Positions 19,165-28,541 of a stretch of 54,007 nucleotides of DNA are shown piece after piece. Within the stretch, counting starts at the first letter, position 1. Each line of letters starts with the position of its first letter. A program made the position numbers and the translations under genes. The DNA is from an uncultured Flavobacteriales bacterium (GTDB lineage Bacteria; Bacteroidota; Bacteroidia; Flavobacteriales; BACL11). The notes below the pieces were generated by a model. The model made no database searches, was not told where the DNA came from, and saw only the letters and a list, made by a program, of their open reading frames with translations. The stretch spans positions 1 through 54,007 of the forward strand of contig CAJQHO010000032.1 of NCBI GenBank assembly GCA_905478185.1. Reading direction: 5' to 3'.

Positions 19165-20313
19165 TTAAACAGCCTTTTTGCTTTTATAAAGGTAAGTTAC
19201 CCCAATAATAGCTGTAAGAATCAAACTAAAAGAGATGATTTCAGCTTGAGTAATCCCTCCCAATATATTGTATTCAGTGTTAATTCTTATCTTTTCAATA
19301 AAGAAACGCTCTACACCATTAAATGCTAAATAAATAAAGAATAAAGCTCCTGGAACTTTGATGTGCTTACGCATAGCCCAAAGAATACCAAAAATTGCAA
19401 GAGACATAATCACCTCATAAAAGGCAGTAGGCCATACAGGGTTAGCTAATTCCATACAGAATTTTCCAGTACAGCCTTCAATCGGAACGCCTGCATTAAT
19501 TACATTATGAGGAAAAGTGTAGCTCCACATCCAATCAGGTAAAAAGCTCATCCATTCTGGTTTAGGAGCAAGATTATCAATTCCCCAATCCCCATCACCT
19601 GACATTTGACAACCAATCCGCCCAACTCCATAAGCTAGCATTAATCCTGGAGCAGCACTATCAATTAAGTGTTTGGTGTTAATTTTATACTTATTAGCAT
19701 ACCATATTACTGATACAGCTCCTGCAATAAGTCCACCATAAAAAGTAAGTCCACTAAATGAAATTAACTGCCCAATAGGGTCCGCTAAAAAGGCATCCAT
19801 ATTTTCTAAGTTATGGAATATTTTAGCGCCAATAATACCTGAAACAGCTGCTATCATTGTCATATTTCCTACTAACTCAAATGGGTGAACTATTTTTTCA
19901 ATTGTTTTAGGATTAGCAAGTTTGGTTTTATTGTTTTCGGTCCACTTTAAATAAAATGAAATAGATCCAAAAAGGATACCTCCTAATAAATTTCCTCTAG
20001 TAGAAAGGATGAAATCCTGAGGGTTGTTTACTAAATCAGTATAATGAAAAAGAGCCTCAATAAACTTGAATCCGATAAAGAATCCAGTAAGTAAACTGCT
20101 TATTATTTCTGATGTTGTTAAACTTTCTCCAATAATCTCATTAACTTTAGTACTGCTTAAAAACCCTTCTTTTTCTTTTCGTTTAAGTTCATTGCTAATT
20201 ATCCAAGATGCAAATATAAATGCTATCGCTACCCAAAAACCAAAAGTCTGTATTGGGAGTGGAATGTTAATTCCAAATAAATCAAAAAGTAAATGACTAA
20301 TAGTAGGGTACAT
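19165..20313 (-). CDS. lgt: Prolipoprotein diacylglyceryl transferase-like membrane protein
   Basis: 382 aa with about seven membrane segments. The Lgt signature region reads GRIGCQMSGDGDWG instead of the classical GRIGNFINGE, and the protein is about 100 aa longer than E. coli Lgt because of insertions in the N-terminal half. I recall this divergent form in other Bacteroidota, where it is annotated as Lgt, the enzyme that lipidates the lipobox cysteine of prolipoproteins. The lipoproteins in this window need such an enzyme, but a second, classical lgt could exist elsewhere. Located 3 nt downstream of mtaB on the same strand. Confidence 0.75.
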   Translation of the reverse strand: MYPTISHLLFDLFGINIPLPIQTFGFWVAIAFIFASWIISNELKRKEKEGFLSSTKVNEIIGESLTTSEIISSLLTGFFIGFKFIEALFHYTDLVNNPQDFILSTRGNLLGGILFGSISFYLKWTENNKTKLANPKTIEKIVHPFELVGNMTMIAAVSGIIGAKIFHNLENMDAFLADPIGQLISFSGLTFYGGLIAGAVSVIWYANKYKINTKHLIDSAAPGLMLAYGVGRIGCQMSGDGDWGIDNLAPKPEWMSFLPDWMWSYTFPHNVINAGVPIEGCTGKFCMELANPVWPTAFYEVIMSLAIFGILWAMRKHIKVPGALFFIYLAFNGVERFFIEKIRINTEYNILGGITQAEIISFSLILTAIIGVTYLYKSKKAV

Positions 20314-20316
20314 AGT

Positions 20317-21627
20317 TTAGTTTTTGGTTGTTAGCAATTGAGCTTTCATCATGCCATCTGTATCAATTTTTAAAAGCTTAATTCTTTTTTTTGTTCTGCA
20401 GATATCTGAGTTAAACGGAAGTTTTACTTTGATGTAATTGTCAGTAAATCCGTAAATCATTCCATCTCTATTGTCTTGCTCGAAAAGTGCAGTATGTTCT
20501 GTGTTTAAATATTTTTGATAAAATGCTCTTTGCAATTTGTTAGATAGTATTCTAAGTTGTTTACTTCTATCAGCTCTGGTTTGTTTGCTTACTACACCCT
20601 CAAAACCAATAGCAGGAGTGTTTTCTCTTTCAGAATAAGAGAAAACATGCAAGTAAGAGATAGGTAAGTCCTTTATAAAGTTGAGTGTTTTATTAAATTC
20701 TTCATCTGTTTCACCAGGGAAACCTACAATTACATCAGCACCTATGCATACATCATCAATTGTATTTACAATAGTGTTGATTTTATTGCGATATAATTTA
20801 GTTTGATATCTTCTCTTCATTTTTGCTAGCACTAGATCAGAACCTGATTGCATAGGGATGTGAAAATGGGGCATGAATTTATTGGAATGCTTTACAGAGT
20901 TAATAATTTCATCAGTAATTAAATTTGGCTCTATTGATGAAATCCTGTAGCGTTCAATACCCTTTACTTGTTCTAGTTCAGTAATGAGTTCTCCAAAGTT
21001 TTTGTTGTTGTTCTTATCTTTAAATTCTCCAATATTAACACCTGTAATTACTATTTCCTTAATATCATTAGCTGCAATGTCATCAGCACTTTTAATGATA
21101 TTTTCTATACTATCGCACCTGCTTTTTCCTCTTGCTAGTGGAATAGTGCAATAAGTACATGGGTAATTACAACCATCCTGTATTTTAAGGAATGATCTGG
21201 TTCTGTCATTTAAAGAGTAAGAAGTAAAATAATCTAGCTCCTCAATTTCACAGCCATGTATTTCAGTTTCTTCAACCGTATTTAAATTGGTTAAAAGTTG
21301 AGGTAAATTAAACTTTTCATTTGCACCAAGAACCATATCTACTCCTTCAATGTCTGATATTTCTTTTGGTTTAAGTTGCGCAAAGCAACCTGTTACCACT
21401 ATAAATGCAGTAGGGGAGTTCTTTTTTGCTTTTCTTATTATTCTCCTGCATTCTCTATTGGCATTTTCAGTAACTGAACAGGTATTAATTACATATAAAT
21501 CAGCTGCATCTTCAAACTCAGTTTTAATAAAGCCAATTTCCTCTAACTGCCTACCAATAGTTGAAGTCTCTGAAAAATTGAGTTTGCAACCCAAAGTATA
21601 GAATGCTGCTTTTTTACCTTTAAACAT
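20317..21627 (-). CDS. mtaB: tRNA t6A37 methylthiotransferase
   Basis: Radical-SAM enzyme adding a methylthio group to threonylcarbamoyl-A37 in tRNAs reading ANN codons. The N-terminal MTTase domain has three cysteine words: LGCKLNFSET, NTCSVTENANRECRR and TGCFAQ. The radical-SAM CxxxCxxC is in DGCNYPCTYCTIPLARGKSR. LGCKLN is the MtaB version. The ORF track starts 7 codons earlier (MFLYFCI), but I prefer the ATG at 21627 (MFKGKKAAFYTLGC, 436 aa) because homologues start there and a TATTTTTG box overlaps the upstream version. Probably co-transcribed with lgt. Confidence 0.93.
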   Translation of the reverse strand: MFKGKKAAFYTLGCKLNFSETSTIGRQLEEIGFIKTEFEDAADLYVINTCSVTENANRECRRIIRKAKKNSPTAFIVVTGCFAQLKPKEISDIEGVDMVLGANEKFNLPQLLTNLNTVEETEIHGCEIEELDYFTSYSLNDRTRSFLKIQDGCNYPCTYCTIPLARGKSRCDSIENIIKSADDIAANDIKEIVITGVNIGEFKDKNNNKNFGELITELEQVKGIERYRISSIEPNLITDEIINSVKHSNKFMPHFHIPMQSGSDLVLAKMKRRYQTKLYRNKINTIVNTIDDVCIGADVIVGFPGETDEEFNKTLNFIKDLPISYLHVFSYSERENTPAIGFEGVVSKQTRADRSKQLRILSNKLQRAFYQKYLNTEHTALFEQDNRDGMIYGFTDNYIKVKLPFNSDICRTKKRIKLLKIDTDGMMKAQLLTTKN

Positions 21628-21631
21628 AATG

Positions 21632-21639
21632 CAAAAATA
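21632..21639 (-). promoter_or_regulatory. Candidate -7 box (TATTTTTG) directly at the mtaB start
   Basis: Minus-strand TAnnTTTG match with only CATT before the chosen ATG. It argues against the upstream in-frame start and suggests a leaderless transcript. Confidence 0.5.
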
Positions 21640-21739
21640 AAGAAACACAAATGGATATTAGTTTTTGTAACCAATTTTATTTTTTAGCCGTAATATAGTA
21701 TAAGTTCTCCAAAACTATGTTTAATAAAAACCTAAAGCT

Positions 21740-22877
21740 ATGACAACATTATTACTATTAAGATATTTTTTAAAAAACAAGTTGAGTATAAAAATTGCTC
21801 AACAGTGCAAATACCTTTTCCTAGTCCTAATAGCTATGCTTGTATCCTTTAGTGCAGCCCCACAAGTAACTGCTGATTTTACGACAAATACAGCAACATC
21901 AGGATGTGGCTCGCCAGTAGTAGAGTTTGAGGATTTATCTACTGGTAGCCCAACATCATGGTTATGGGATTTTGGAAATGGTAATACTACTAATCTTAAA
22001 CATCCTGTTGCGATATTCTCAACTCCTGGAGTTTATGACATTGTTTAAAAGTTACAGATGGTGTTACTACAAATATTAAGACAATGGCTTCATATGTAAA
22101 AGTATATGATGAACCAACTGCTGATTTGCATGCTAACAATTTAACAGTTGGATGTATGCCTTTAATGATAATTCATCTTCCAGCTCTCCAATTGCAACTT
22201 GGCAATGGGATTTTGGTGATTGAGGGTCAAGTAATATTCAAAACCCAAATTACAACTATGAAACTGATGGATTGTTTTCTGTGTCACTTTCAATTGTGGA
22301 TGCAAATGGTTGCCAAAGTTTTACGACTGAATTTGATTTAATTAAGGTAAATAAAGTCCCAATTGCTGATTTTGAGGCTGATATTACATATTCATGTAGC
22401 TCCTCAGAAACTATAAATTTTACAAATAATAGTCTTAACGGTTCTGTTTATTTATGGGATTTTGATAATGGCATGACTTCATCTTTAGAGAATCCTGTTA
22501 TTGAATTTAATAATATAGGTAATTACAATGTATTTTTGACTGCTGTTTCTGAGTTTGGATGTGAAGATGAAATGATTAAGCAAGTGTATATTCATCCAGA
22601 ATACACAATATTTGTTCCTTCTGCATTTACTCCTGATTGAGATGGTATAAATGATATATTTACAGCTAAAGGAAATGCTGTAGAGAGCTTTGAAATGCAA
22701 GTATATGATAGGTGGGGAGGTATTGTTTTTGTATCTAACTCAATTGACTATGGTTGGGATGGTAAGAATGTAAGTGGAGATTGGGCTAATAATGGGTTTT
22801 ACCTTTACCAAATTGCTACTTTCGATAGAAATGGAAGACTTTGGGTTTATAATGAAGAACTAAACCTTATGAGGTAA
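21740..22877 (+). pseudogene. Broken PKD-domain secreted protein with T9SS type B C-terminus
   Basis: Four ORF-track fragments (21740-22048, 22084-22341, 22272-22640, 22695-22877) join into one protein of about 379 aa. It has a signal-like stretch near residues 27-42, then PKD-like repeats (SWLWDFGNGNTT, TWQWDFGD, VYLWDFDNGM), then a gliding-associated C-terminus (FVPSAFTPD...DRWGG...YGWDGKN). There are two frame changes, one at about 22043 (GTTTAAAA, apparently one T short) and one at about 22160. Two TGA codons stand where glycine is expected, DFGD-TGA-GSS and TPD-TGA-DGIND. Four lesions in 1.1 kb point to a decayed gene, though part could be sequencing error. Confidence 0.8.
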
Positions 22878-22894
22878 TTTTAATTACTTAAATT

Positions 22895-22934
22895 AGCCGA
22901 CTCAAAACTTTAACTATGAAGTGGCAAGCCGGCT
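22895..22934 (+). terminator. Possible terminator overlapping the start of the next gene
   Basis: AGCCG at 22895 can pair with CGGCT at 22930, which is followed by TTTTT. The loop is long (30 nt) and the 3' arm lies inside the signal-peptide coding region of the binding-protein gene, so this could equally be chance. Confidence 0.25.
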
Positions 22935-24457
22935 TTTTTATTTTTATACTTCTTATCACCTCTTGTGGTAAAGGAATTGATGATTCCGATAAAAAGATTT
23001 TTAAGTATAATGAGTCAGCAGGAGTCAATACTTTAGATCCTGTCTTTGCTAAGGATCAAGCTGCAATTTGGGCAACAAATCAATTGTTTAATGGTTTGGT
23101 TCAGTTAGATGATGATTTGAATGTAAAGCCCTCTATTGCAAAAACATGGAGTGTTTCAAATAATGCTCTAATTTATACTTTTAATTTAAGGAATGATGTT
23201 CTTTTTCATAATGGAAGAAAGGTAATTGCAAAGGATTTTGAGTATTCATTTTCCAGACTTTTAGATAAAGATTTAGCAGCTCCTGGAGCTTGGGTTTTGA
23301 ATAATGTTGCATCATTCTCTGCTTTAAACGATACTACTTTTAATGTTGAATTAAAGACTCCTTTGCCAGCATTTCTATCCTTATTGAGTATGCAATATTG
23401 CTCAGTTGTTCCTAAAGAAGTAGTTGAGAATGGAAATTTTAACAAACATCCAGTAGGAACAGGTCCTTTTAAATTCCAAATATGGAAAGATGGCGTTAAA
23501 CTAGTTTTTAGAAAGAACCCTTCTTACTTTGAAAAAGAAGGAGAGGAGCAATTGCCCTATCTGGATGCAGTAGCTATTACATTTATACAAGATAAGCAAT
23601 CAGCATTCTTGCAATTTATTCAAGGTAATTTAGATTTTATATCAGGAATTGATGCTTCTTACAAAGATGAAATACTTACTCAAACTGGAGAATTGCAAAC
23701 TAAGTATAAGGATATTGTTAATTTACAATCTCAGCCGTATTTAAATACAGAATACTTAGGTTTTTTGATGGATAATAATCCTTTACCATTAGAGATTAGG
23801 AAAGCTATTAATTATGGTTTTGATAGGGTAAAAATGCTTAAATACTTAAGGAATAATATTGGCACTCCTGCAATCAATGGATTTGTACCTATGGGTTTAC
23901 CTTCCTTTAATACAAATGTAATTGGCTATAATTACAATCCTGAAAAAGCAAAAGAGTTGATTTCGGATAGTAATTTTGATACTAAACAAGAAATTGTACT
24001 TTCTACTACATCTTCTTATCTGGATTTATGCGAGTACATTCAAAATAGCTTGCAAGAAATTGGTTTGAATATTAGGGTTGAGGTTAATCCACCATCTACT
24101 CATAGGCAAATGGTTGCTACTTCCAAACTTAACTTTTACAGGGGTAGTTGGATTGCTGATTATCCTGATGCAGAAAATTATCTTTCTCTATTTTATAGTA
24201 AGAACTTTTGCCCTAGCGGACCAAACTATACGCACTTTGATAGTTCTGAGTTTGATGATTTGTATGAAAAATCATTATCAGAAACAGTTGTAACAAAAAG
24301 ATATGCTCTTTATAGAGAAATGGATAGTTTACTTATTCAAAATGCAGTTATTGTGCCTTTGTATTATGATAGAGTATTGCGTTTTACTCAAAATAATATT
24401 AGTGGCTTTGACAGCAATGCTATGAATTTACTAGATTTAAAAAGAGTTCGAAAATAA
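22916..24457 (+). CDS. ABC transporter substrate-binding lipoprotein, oligopeptide (SBP_bac_5) type
   Basis: 513 aa. The signal peptide MKWQAGFFIFILLITSC places a lipobox cysteine at C17. The family pattern is clear: NTLDPVFAKDQAAIWATNQLFNGLVQLD, IAKTWSVSNNALIYTFNLRNDVLFHNGRKVIAKDFEYSFSRL, HPVGTGPFKFQIWKDGVKLVFRKNPSYF, and a C-terminal WIADYPDAENYLSLFYS. It resembles DppA/OppA, which bind peptides for ABC import. No permease or ATPase genes adjoin it. In Bacteroidota such lone lipoproteins are common and their transporters are often unlinked. Confidence 0.9.
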   Translation: MKWQAGFFIFILLITSCGKGIDDSDKKIFKYNESAGVNTLDPVFAKDQAAIWATNQLFNGLVQLDDDLNVKPSIAKTWSVSNNALIYTFNLRNDVLFHNGRKVIAKDFEYSFSRLLDKDLAAPGAWVLNNVASFSALNDTTFNVELKTPLPAFLSLLSMQYCSVVPKEVVENGNFNKHPVGTGPFKFQIWKDGVKLVFRKNPSYFEKEGEEQLPYLDAVAITFIQDKQSAFLQFIQGNLDFISGIDASYKDEILTQTGELQTKYKDIVNLQSQPYLNTEYLGFLMDNNPLPLEIRKAINYGFDRVKMLKYLRNNIGTPAINGFVPMGLPSFNTNVIGYNYNPEKAKELISDSNFDTKQEIVLSTTSSYLDLCEYIQNSLQEIGLNIRVEVNPPSTHRQMVATSKLNFYRGSWIADYPDAENYLSLFYSKNFCPSGPNYTHFDSSEFDDLYEKSLSETVVTKRYALYREMDSLLIQNAVIVPLYYDRVLRFTQNNISGFDSNAMNLLDLKRVRK

Positions 24458-24791
24458 TAGTTTATTTTATCTTTGCGAAAGAATGTAAAACAATCTATTT
24501 ATTAATTTTTGTTTAGATAGCTACATTTTGTTCCAAAATTTACTAAGAAATGTTTAATAACACAATTACAGACCATTTTTTTTCTTGAAATATTGAGAAA
24601 ATCACTAAACACAACAATTATTATATTTAACTGTCTGTTTTAAAGCTTGTAGTATAAGTTTACCTGAAGTTTTAGTGTACTAAGGGTTTTACGTACGAGA
24701 TTGTATATTTTTTTCTTTATTTTTGCATTGTAAAAAAATAAAGGGGAAGCCGAAAACCATTTTAGAGTAGGCATTATTAAAATATTTAATT
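24458..24791 (+). other. 334-nt intergenic region with two -7 boxes and no gene seen
   Basis: No ORF of note in either direction. A TATCTTTG box at 24468-24475 is followed after 7 nt by ATG TAA, which cannot encode a protein; it might start a non-coding transcript, but no hairpin terminator is visible. A second box, TATTTTTG at 24718-24725, lies 66 nt before the outer-membrane protein start and is the likelier promoter for that gene. Confidence 0.45.
24718..24725 (+). promoter_or_regulatory. Candidate -7 box (TATTTTTG) for the outer-membrane protein gene
   Basis: TAnnTTTG match in the A/T-rich upstream region, leaving a leader of about 60 nt. The leader contains AAAGGGGAAGCCG, unlike the short leaders elsewhere in the window. 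Confidence 0.45.
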
Positions 24792-25297
24792 ATGAAAAAA
24801 ATTTTTACAATTTTATGTGCGGGGCTGATACAATTGGCTTGTCTGCACAAACAGAAGCAGGCAATACGATAATTGGAACTTCTTCAAACTTGTCGTACAC
24901 TTCAACAAGTGTGGCAGATTGTGATGACTGTGATGCAGTAAACAATATGGCTCTTTCATTATCTTATGGTTATTTTGTTATTGATAATCTTGCTTTAAGT
25001 GCAGGGTTAAACTTAACAAGTATGTCACAAGGTGATGTTAGTATTTCAACGACTACTATTGGAGTAAATGGTAAATACTATATGAGTGGAATGTTTGCTC
25101 AAGCAGGTTGGGCTACAACTGCTGTAAAAGACGTAGATGTATCTATGAGTACAATTTCACTTGGTGCGGGTTATGCACATATGTTATCTGACAATATTTC
25201 TTTAGAGCCAATGCTTATGTACCTGATGAATTCAGCAGATGGAGAATCTGTATCTAGTACTTTCGGAGTGAGAATTGGTTTAGGTTGCTACTTTTAA
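24792..25297 (+). pseudogene. Small outer-membrane beta-barrel protein gene, frameshifted in the signal peptide
   Basis: The ORF track gives 24815-25297, but its first residues (MCGADT) are not a signal peptide. The ATG at 24792 gives MKKIFTILCAGLI, a perfect signal-peptide start, and the other frame continues IGLSAQTEAGNT. One base appears to be missing at about 24828. Restored, the protein has about 168 aa with alternating beta-strands (YGYFVIDNLALSAGLNLT, LGAGYAHMLSDNISLEPMLMYL) ending in VRIGLGCYF, whose terminal aromatic residue is typical of OM barrels. It resembles the OmpW/OprF-like small barrel class. The rest of the reading frame is clean, which favours a sequencing error or a very recent mutation. 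Confidence 0.75.
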
Positions 25298-25321
25298 TCA
25301 AGCCTAAAAATTTATATATAG

Positions 25322-25348
25322 AAAGCCACCCAATGGGTGGCTTTTTTT
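25322..25348 (+). terminator. Intrinsic terminator after the outer-membrane protein gene
   Basis: AAAGCCACCC-AAT-GGGTGGCTTT, a 10-bp perfect stem followed by more T residues. This is the strongest terminator in the window. Confidence 0.92.
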
Positions 25349-25434
25349 ATGTTTAAAACCTAAATAAAAATTAATGTAAACTAATATGCTATTTTTATAC
25401 TTTTGTATTTAACATAAAATAATCTTTGCACGAA

Positions 25435-27858
25435 ATGAAAATATCTTATAACTGGATAAAAAATTACTTAAATCTTAATCTTCCTGCATATGAGGTTGCT
25501 ACTCTATTAACTGATACTGGTCTTGAAGTTGAGGGAATAAAGGTTGTAGAAAGTATTAAAGGGGGTCTAAAAGGAGTAGTAATTGGTGAAGTACTTACAA
25601 AGATACAACACCCAAATGCTGATAGACTAAGCCTTACAACTGTTAATATTGGAGAAGATGAGCCATTACAAATAGTTTGTGGAGCTCCTAATGTTGCTGT
25701 TGGGCAAAAAGTGCCTGTAGCTACAGTGGGTACTTGGCTTTATGATGACGATAATAAATTTAAGATTAAAAAAGGAAAAATAAGAGAAGAGGAATCAGTA
25801 GGCATGATTTGCGGAGAAGATGAATTAGGTCTTGGAGAAGATACTGATGGTATTATGGTATTAGATATTAAAGCAAAGGTAGGTATGCCTGCTAGTGAAT
25901 ATTTCAAATTAGAATCTGATATAGTTTTTGAGATTGGACTAACTCCAAATCGTTCGGATGCTATGGGGCATATAGGTGTTGCTCGTGATTTACTTACCGT
26001 TTTAAATCATAGAGGTAGTAAATTAGAAATGTGCAGACCAACTGTAGATAAGTTTAAAGTTGCAAATACTTCTAAATCTATTGCTGTTGAAGTAAAAGAT
26101 AATGAGCTTTGCCCAAGGTACTCTGGAGTGAGTATTAGTGGAGTTATAGTTGCTGATTCTCCTGATTGGATTCAGAATAAATTAAAAGCAATTGGCATAA
26201 CCCCAATAAATAATATAGTAGATATTACAAACTATGTTTTGCATGAAACTGGACAGCCTTTACATGCTTTTGATATTGCAAAAATTGAGGGCAAAAAAGT
26301 AGTTGTTGCTCCTGTAAAGGATAAAACTAAGTTCACTACTTTAGATGATGTAGAAAGAGAACTTTCATCTGATGATTTGATGATTTCTAACGCTAGTAGT
26401 CCAATGTGTATTGCTGGCGTATTTGGTGGTGCTGATTCTGGTGTTTCTAATACAACAACTGATGTGTTCCTTGAGTCAGCTTACTTTAATCCGGTTAGTG
26501 TTCGTAAAACAGCTAAAAGACATACATTAAGCACTGATGCTTCTTTTAGGTATGAAAGAGGTTGTGATCCTAATATTACTGTTTATGCTCTTAAGCGTGC
26601 TGCACTTTTAATCACAGAGATTTGTGGCGGGGAAATTGCTTCAGAAATCACTGATGTTTATCCAACTAAAATAGAACATTTTGCTGTGGAATTAACCTAT
26701 GCAAAAATGGATAGTTTAATTGGTGAAGTTATTGATAGAGAAGTAGTGAAAGCTATTCTTACAGATTTAGAAATTGAGATTACAAATACTACTGATGAGT
26801 GGCTTTCTTTATTAGTTCCTCCTTTCCGTGCTGATGTGCAAAGAGAGGTAGATGTTATTGAGGAGATTCTGAGAATTTATGGATTTAATACTGTAGCAAT
26901 TCCTCCTAAATTAAATACTACTATTTCATATTCTGATGGAGTTAATCCTGAAAAATTAAGAAATACTATTTCTGATTTGTTATCTAGCACTGGTTTTAAT
27001 GAGGCTATGAATAACTCCTTAACTAAAGCAGAATATACTGCTCTTATTCCTGAAATTGATCCAGCACTTAATGTTGAGATTTTAAATCCTCTTTCACTAG
27101 ATTTAAATGTAATGCGTCAATCCTTAATGTTTACTGGACTAGAAAATATTGCTTACAATCAAAACAGAAGAAATGCTGATATTAAGTTTTATGAGTTTGG
27201 AAAAACTTATCATAAGATGGAGGAGGGGTATAAAGAAAATCAGCATTTACAACTTTTAGTTAGTGGTAAGGTTTTAGCTGAAAACTGGAATACAACTTCT
27301 GATAAAGCTGATTATTATTTTATTAAAGAAAAAGTAGAGCATATTCTTGCTCGATTGGGAGTGACAAAGTTAAAGTCTGAACCTATATCAACTCATGGTT
27401 TTTCTGATGGTTTGATGTATAAGTTTAAAAAGAAAAGATTAGTTTGCTTTGGTAAACTTGACAAGAAATTATGCAAAGTATTTGGTGTAAAATCGGATGT
27501 ATATGCTGCTGATTTTAATTGGGATTTAGTATTAGAAATTGGAGGATATACAAAAATAAAATACAAGGAAGTTTCAAAATTTCCTGAAGTAAGAAGAGAT
27601 TTATCACTATTAGTTGATAAATCAGTTTCATTTGATGAGCTGATGAAAATTGCAAAACAAGCAGATAATAAAATTTTAAAGTCTGTTAACTTGTTTGATG
27701 TTTATGAAGGAGATAAACTACCTGAGGGTAAAAAGTCTTATGCTTTATCATTCACTATGGCTGATGAAACTAAAACTTTAACTGATAAATATATAGATAA
27801 GGTGATGGAAAAATTACAAAAGTCTTTAGCTGACAAGGCGGGAGCAGAGCTAAGATAA
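25435..27858 (+). CDS. pheT: Phenylalanyl-tRNA synthetase beta subunit
   Basis: Non-catalytic large subunit of the alpha2-beta2 enzyme that charges tRNA-Phe. The track begins at an upstream TTG (MHEM); the canonical start MKISYNWIKNYL is the ATG at 25435, giving 807 aa. Domains in order are a tRNA-binding EMAP-like domain (VVIGEVLTKIQHPNADRLSLTTVNIG), the B3/B4 editing domain, the B5 domain, the catalytic-like fold, and the C-terminal FDX-ACB anticodon-binding domain (YKEVSKFPEVRRDLSLLVDKSV). pheS is not adjacent. The next gene begins 1 nt after its stop. Confidence 0.97.
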   Translation: MKISYNWIKNYLNLNLPAYEVATLLTDTGLEVEGIKVVESIKGGLKGVVIGEVLTKIQHPNADRLSLTTVNIGEDEPLQIVCGAPNVAVGQKVPVATVGTWLYDDDNKFKIKKGKIREEESVGMICGEDELGLGEDTDGIMVLDIKAKVGMPASEYFKLESDIVFEIGLTPNRSDAMGHIGVARDLLTVLNHRGSKLEMCRPTVDKFKVANTSKSIAVEVKDNELCPRYSGVSISGVIVADSPDWIQNKLKAIGITPINNIVDITNYVLHETGQPLHAFDIAKIEGKKVVVAPVKDKTKFTTLDDVERELSSDDLMISNASSPMCIAGVFGGADSGVSNTTTDVFLESAYFNPVSVRKTAKRHTLSTDASFRYERGCDPNITVYALKRAALLITEICGGEIASEITDVYPTKIEHFAVELTYAKMDSLIGEVIDREVVKAILTDLEIEITNTTDEWLSLLVPPFRADVQREVDVIEEILRIYGFNTVAIPPKLNTTISYSDGVNPEKLRNTISDLLSSTGFNEAMNNSLTKAEYTALIPEIDPALNVEILNPLSLDLNVMRQSLMFTGLENIAYNQNRRNADIKFYEFGKTYHKMEEGYKENQHLQLLVSGKVLAENWNTTSDKADYYFIKEKVEHILARLGVTKLKSEPISTHGFSDGLMYKFKKKRLVCFGKLDKKLCKVFGVKSDVYAADFNWDLVLEIGGYTKIKYKEVSKFPEVRRDLSLLVDKSVSFDELMKIAKQADNKILKSVNLFDVYEGDKLPEGKKSYALSFTMADETKTLTDKYIDKVMEKLQKSLADKAGAELR

Positions 27859-27859
27859 A

Positions 27860-28540
27860 ATGATAGATCATTTTGTAATACAGCCACTAAGTTCTATTTG
27901 GTGGATTGGTATTCTATCTTCTGTTTTATTTATTTTCTTGTCCATTCGTTTGCTTAAAAATAAGTCAGCAATTGTAAAGTCAAATTTTGCAAGAGGATTG
28001 AGTGTAGCTTTTATTCTTACATATATAATTTCGAATACAATAGCGATTTATAATGGTTGGTGGAACTTGCAGGATAACCTTCCCTTACATCTTTGTAGAA
28101 TTTCCTTTTTTATAAGTATGGTAGTTTTATTAACTAGAAAGCAATGGATGTACGAGTGGGTGTTGTTTTTAGCTATTCCATCAGGAATTCATTCTATGCT
28201 TACTCCAGAAATGACAAAAGGCATAAGCACTTGGTTTTATTTTGATTATTATTTTGTTCATGCAGGATTAATCTTAGTTCCTCTTTACTTAACTATAGTT
28301 ATGGGAATGAAATCTAGGGCAGATGCTTGGTGGAAAACTATTTTGCGTTTGCAGATTCCTGTTGCAATTATATTGCCACTTAATTTTTTATTAGAGTCAA
28401 ATTATATTTACTTAAGACACAAACCCTTGGTTGATAATCCTTTTTTAATAGGTGAGTGGCCAATTTACATAGTGTTCTTGGAGCTCATCATGTTGGTTCA
28501 TGTATTTGTAATCCATAAATTAGCACCTAAACATATTTAA
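27860..28540 (+). CDS. TIGR02206/YwaF-family integral membrane protein
   Basis: 226 aa with about six membrane segments. NLQDNLPLHLCRISFFISM and WVLFLAIPSGIHSMLTPEMTKG fit the conserved LPLHLC and GxxxxLTP words of the TIGR02206/YwaF family, whose function is unknown. It lies between pheT and a secreted protein gene with 1-nt gaps on both sides, so the three are co-transcribed, but the partners do not suggest a role. Confidence 0.8.
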   Translation: MIDHFVIQPLSSIWWIGILSSVLFIFLSIRLLKNKSAIVKSNFARGLSVAFILTYIISNTIAIYNGWWNLQDNLPLHLCRISFFISMVVLLTRKQWMYEWVLFLAIPSGIHSMLTPEMTKGISTWFYFDYYFVHAGLILVPLYLTIVMGMKSRADAWWKTILRLQIPVAIILPLNFLLESNYIYLRHKPLVDNPFLIGEWPIYIVFLELIMLVHVFVIHKLAPKHI

Positions 28541-28541
28541 G

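Noticed and set aside
22224-22640. TGA read as glycine (alternative genetic code)
   Set aside because: Both TGAs replace glycine in one gene, but the gene also has two frame changes, and no other gene in the window reads through TGA.
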